Positions 59,521 through 64,000 of a stretch of DNA of 64,000 bases are shown in pieces. The notes under the pieces were generated by a model that worked only from the letters and a program-made list of their open reading frames with translations, made no database searches and had not been told where the DNA came from. The translations under genes and the position numbers were made by a program. This stretch comes from Perilla frutescens (lineage: Eukaryota; Streptophyta; Magnoliopsida; Lamiales; Lamiaceae). The stretch spans positions 51,821,001 through 51,885,000 of the forward strand of contig BRKX01000007.1 in the NCBI GenBank assembly GCA_026008535.1, in the 5' to 3' direction. Positions within the stretch are counted from its first letter, which is position 1; every line of letters begins with the position of its first letter.

Positions 59521-60496
59521 TAAATTTGGCATCAGAGCCACGTCAGCTCTGCTGGTCGTGGTTCAATCCGACGTGTCAATTTTATCCTACGTGTCGTCTT
59601 ACGTGTCTTGTTATTTTAATTTTATTTTATGGAGTTGTAATAGCATAGTTGCTCATTGAAGAAAAAAAAAGCAAACGGTAAAAAAAAAAGACCGAAAAAA
59701 AAAGAAATTCGGATAAAAGAAAAAGAAAAATCCGAAAATTTACACAAAAAAAAGAGGTATATTCATTGTGTTACCAATTGAGTCTTGATTTATTTTGGTA
59801 ATTTCCTTTTAGTATTTCATCTTATTTGGTAGTTACCTTGTGAGTCTATTTTATTTTTGGAACTTTCCTTCTAAGTTCTACTTTAATTTTGGTTGTTTCC
59901 TTCTAGGATAATTCCTTAGTTGGTAACTTCCTTTAGAGTCTTATTTTTATTTTTGGAACTTTCCTTCCAAGTTTTATTTCTTTTTGGTAGTTTCCTTTTG
60001 AATTGTAGTTTAATTTTGGTTCATTTCTTTTAGAGTCTAGTTCAATTAGGATATTTAGAATTGTGTCACAATTGTGTAACACTTTCCAAATAACCTACTC
60101 CTTCTTTCCTTTTCCTTCCTACATCTCTCCTTCTACACTTGGGGATCCATCTAACACTAAAATACCTACCCTACTCGACACACCCTACCCCACACCACCT
60201 AGACCTACACGTCCCACACCCCTTGCCACATAGCCACACGCCTCCTCCACATACTCCATACCATACATTGATCCTAGATAGTGTTACTCGCCTACACCTT
60301 CGTGCAATTCATCCGTACCCTCGACATTCGACAAGAGTTCTACTCCTCACCATCCATTATATACGGCACACACACATCACTAAACACTTTGAGTGCAAAC
60401 ACGAGAGGAAAAATCAAGAGTGAAAACAAATGAGAGAACGTGAGATTGTGAGCTTCTACCTTGTTTTCCTTTACGTTTGTTCATCTTGTAGGTATC
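59521..60496 (+). other. Element E2 primer-binding site and leader
   Basis: Primer site TGGCATCAGAGCCACG at 59527-59542. The leader has A-rich runs (59660-59760) and repeated GGTAGTTTCCTT-like units (59800-60030), and ends with a pyrimidine tract and TCTTGTAG (AG 60490-60491) six bases before the gag ATG. Confidence 0.75.
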
Positions 60497-61767
60497 ATGA
60501 AGAAAGGAACACGTTCCGAGTCATCCCAGACTCCCCCAATCGACACCCCACCTGTGGAACCACCCCGAGATCCATCCAAAGCTCCCATGGAGTCTTCCTC
60601 AGATCCAACCGCACCGTGGGATGCAAGATTCCATTTTGAAGCACTGTCCAAGCACTTCCAAAGACAGCAACAAGCTCTTTCCGACAAGCTTGATGACTTA
60701 GTACAAGCCTTTGAACGCACTAAAACTACTCCAACAATTACACAAGCTGTTCGAGGACCCGCTAGACGCAATGAGCGTCAAAACGAGCCAGAAGAGGAGT
60801 ACTTTAATGAGAATACAGATGCCGGATATGACACTCCAGATCGTGGGCGCCGCCAACGGCGTGGAAACCACAATGATGACTATGGAGAAGACCGAATGCT
60901 CAACAACATCAAAACGAGCATTCCGGAGTTTGAAGGCCTTCACGATCCCGATGTCTACCTAGATTGGGAACGTAAGGTAGAGAAGATTTTCGCATGCTAT
61001 GACTTTTCAGAAGCCAAAAAGGTGCAATTAGCATGTTTGGAGTTCAGAGGCTACGCGGCAACTTGGTGGGAGATGCAGCAAGAAAGAAGATGAAGAAATC
61101 GAAATCCACCCATCAAAAATTGGGAAGAGATGAAAGGATTCATGCGTGGACGCTTCATCCTAGTCCACTATGAAAGAGAGCTTGAGAAGAAGCTCAACCG
61201 GATCAAGCAAGGGACCCGTTCGATTGAAGAGTACCATAAAGAGCTCGAGACTGCCTTAAACCGAGTCGGGAAGGAAGAGACCCTAAATGCTACCATCATT
61301 CGGTACATTGAAGGTATGAATCCCGATATTGCATGTGAAGTAGACTTAGACTTATGACAAGTAATACATCTACTACACATGCGTTCAACATCACGTTTCA
61401 TATGCGGCCAAAAGAAATGTTCATGCAACAAGGATAATGTTTTATGCACACAAAAATGTCCCATTAATCCTCCCGCATGCGATTCTAAAACAAGTAGCTC
61501 ACGCATAGAACAAGTAGGAATGCAAAACTTAGATTCTCTAAATCGAGTACCATAAAGAGCTCGAGACTGCCTTAAACCGAGTCGGGAAGGAAGAGACCCT
61601 AAATGCTACCATCATTCGGTACATTGAAGGAATGAATCCCGCTATTGCATGTGAAGTAGAGCTCAAAGAATTCACAAGCATAGAGAGAATGGTGCAGTAC
61701 GCATCAATTGTGGAAAAGCAGCTGCGAGAAGGCCGCCGTCGATCCAGTCAGGCTTCAGCCCCTACTC
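60497..61767 (+). pseudogene. Element E2 gag, rearranged
   Basis: It starts MKKGTRSESSQ and reads through a coiled coil (HFQRQQQALSDKLDDL), SIPEFEGLHDPDVYLDWERK-type capsid block and ATWWEMQQERR. A TGA occurs at about 61091. At 61345 an inverted integrase fragment interrupts it, then the frame restarts with a 116-bp repeat of what came before and goes on to KQLREGRRRSS. The gag is cut at 61767 by another LTR. Confidence 0.88.
61229..61660 (+). repeat. 116-bp direct repeat flanking an inverted integrase fragment
   Basis: 61229-61344 and 61545-61660 differ at about two positions. Between them, 61345-61544 is minus-strand integrase sequence (HAGGLMGHFCVHKT, CSRCITC). Confidence 0.92.
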
Positions 61768-64000
61768 TGTAACACCCGCCCCAATAAAATAAATGTAAAA
61801 TATAAAGTAATGTAAAAATTAGGGTGAGGTGTCTCTTCTAAAAATATAAATATGTATTTTCATATAAAAAGTGTTAAACTTAAAAATTTAGGTTAACATG
61901 TGGTGCATTTAAAGTTATAAATAATTATAAAAATATAATTTACTAAAGAATGTAAAGAAATCATTGCTCACTTTGTAGAAACAATTCCAAGAATATACAA
62001 ATAAATTTGAGTTCAAACCTACGATATCTAAGCAGCAAATTAAAATATAATAATATAAGCCCTTGCCCTCCTCACAGGTCGTCATCCATGTATACACCTC
62101 TCAGGACTTATCAGAGCTTTAAATATTCATGCATCGAGGCACCACACGTTATCATTTTCACCTACAATGCATGAACTACATGAGCTAAAGCTCAGTAAGC
62201 AGAAATCATGCACATGCATGTTCACTAGCATCACAACACGTGCAAGACACAACACACCACAAATGTGAAATATTCGTGTATAAAATTCGTTCATGCCATC
62301 TCAAAAGTATTTTCAACATTTAGGAACTTGGCTCCCTTCACCAGACACCAACATGAGTCATGAGCTCATAATATAATCAATATTACTTGGCCAGAATGTG
62401 ATTAGTGCACTCATGTGGCTCATCCTTCCTGGATCCCAAGGGACACGCCCCTTGCCTGTTCCCTTTGATCCCACATGAAAGTCATCCCACATCAGTCACT
62501 CATCACCTCAAAGGTGCAGTCGAAGTGGACCATCCTCCCTGGACCCCAAGGGACAGGCCCCCTGCCTGTTCCCTTTGATCCCACATGGAAGTCATCCCAC
62601 TCGAGGTACAAATATCAACACAGCACAACACGGGCTGGTGGTGACCAATCCCAAACAAAACATTTTCTCTCTATCAAAACCATTTCATGCATGCAACCTC
62701 GACAATATCTACATGACGTGCATGCATTTGCTCGTGCTCATGTACAAGATATTTAATGCAAAGAAATACAATACACAAGCATATTACATCACACAATTAT
62801 ACAATAACACAATAATAAATAATAAACATGTATTATCAAATAATACTATGTTCATGCATTGTAGTTGAGGATGGATTTCTACTTACCTCGAATTGAACTC
62901 TTCTAACATTTGAGATAATATATAGACCACACGTCTTCTGAATTGAATCTAAACAACAACTAGCCACATTAAATATACATGTTTAAATATACTTGATTAT
63001 TGCTAATGGAATAAGAATTATGTCTCTAACTCCATTGACTAAACTATCTTCATTTATAAAAGCTATTAAAATATAATGAAGTTATACACTTTAATAACTA
63101 TAAGCCTAATATTTTCCTATTAACTGAGAATTATTTCTAAATAGAAAACTGATCATTTATAATCCACTTATATACTATTATTATTTCACAAGAAAGAGAG
63201 AGAGTAATATAATTACTTGGGACATTACCATCTTACCGATAAATTATTCCACTCCAAGATTTAATCTATTTTATTTATTATTAATCAAACCACTTAATTG
63301 GGATCACTTAATTCCTTTGATATAGCATTTCAATTAGTTGATCACATTTCTTTATTTGGAGAACTACTATAAAATTACACCACAAAATGATGATAAATTT
63401 ACTCTCATTATATTTATCCAATAAATTCACTATATGATGAATAGAACTAATATATAGTTAATTATAAACGAAACGTGTTTAATTTTTAGACAAACATCGT
63501 TTCAAAATTAGGTTAGTCTTATCATATACTATTAAATCAATTACTCAACATTGCATATTAAATAAATAATCTGTACAACTAATAAAACGTACAGAACATG
63601 AATCAATTTATTATTGGGCCAATTAATCACATATTTGTATATCAAAGTATAATTATTAAATTTAAATATCAATTCTAAAACTAATCATTCTTAATGTTTC
63701 TACCATCTTACGAAAATTAATATATAAACTATAAATAATCTGTAGCCAACTATTTATATCACAACCAAATGAATTTGTATACAAAATTAAGTATTAATTA
63801 AAAGAGATAAAGAAACTTCTTACCTTCCCGATTTCACTTATGCCCTTTAATTAAATTATATAAATATACGAATATATATATATATATATATACATTTCTT
63901 ACCTTGTAATTGGACACTCCAAGCATACAAACCTACTCCACGTGTAAACATATAAGCATATCTTTGTGTATGAGTGCCACGTTGTATCTTTAATTCTTAT
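61768..64000 (+). repeat. LTR-like start of a further element, running out of the window
   Basis: TGTAACACCCGCCCC begins exactly where E2 gag stops, and is of the Tekay-type LTR start seen at 4914 and 8351. No gene was recognised up to the window end. A duplication lies at 62417-62600 and a (TA)n run near 63874-63891. Neither the far end nor a partner LTR is visible, so element type and orientation are inferred. Confidence 0.45.
62417..62600. repeat. Tandem duplication, about 109 bp
   Basis: Two copies (about 62417-62490 and 62526-62600) share CCAAGGGACA, GCCTGTTCCCTTTGATCCCA and AGTCATCCCAC. Confidence 0.8.

Overview
The window is nuclear DNA of a flowering plant, almost certainly a eudicot. 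It is AT-rich, has spliced genes with GT-AG introns, carries one conserved plant auxilin-like gene, and is filled with plant-type LTR retrotransposons and MITEs. Species and order cannot be fixed from the sequence. No tRNA, rRNA, CRISPR array or bacterial-style operon was seen.

Layout. (1) 1-8351: nested Ty3/gypsy remnants. Element A (+) is a 3' half with its 3' LTR. It sits inside the LTR of element F (-), a Tekay/Del-type remnant whose 5' LTR is 6331-8351; part of another element (G) lies inside F. (2) 8352-22737: an Athila/Tat-like, apparently non-autonomous element H (+) with one long ORF. That ORF is split by a solo LTR (10828-11434, target-site duplication AAACC) and by a full-length CRM-like gypsy element B (-, 11672-19255, duplication AACTT). 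The reading frame resumes exactly after each insertion. (3) 22738-30011: a second CRM-like element I (+) with a 133-bp 5' LTR stub and a full 3' LTR, abutting a Stowaway-like MITE. (4) 30255-39530: low-copy DNA with the only intact host gene, a seven-exon auxilin-like J-domain gene on the minus strand (coding span 32058-39311, 1574 codons), including a seven-unit 29-residue repeat. (5) 39531-45245: AT-rich intergenic DNA with a diverged tandem duplication split by an 827-bp MULE-like element (9-bp duplication). (6) 45246-45575: promoter and first two exons of an unidentified plus-strand gene cut by a retrotransposon. (7) 45576-61767: a rearranged block of CRM-like elements. C and D (-) share one central LTR; then, facing them, two plus-strand fragments E1 and E2 share another LTR. 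(8) 61768-64000: the LTR of yet another element.

The gypsy copies encode the usual gag, protease, reverse transcriptase, RNase H and integrase, all damaged. Three structural themes recur. A CpG-rich inverted-repeat module appears in otherwise different LTR elements. The polyprotein tail is encoded inside the LTR, downstream of a G-tract of variable length. Many junctions look like reverse-transcription or recombination products. The host contribution is essentially the auxilin-like gene (clathrin uncoating with Hsc70) and the broken gene at 45306. Identities were assigned by eye; no database search or alignment program was run.
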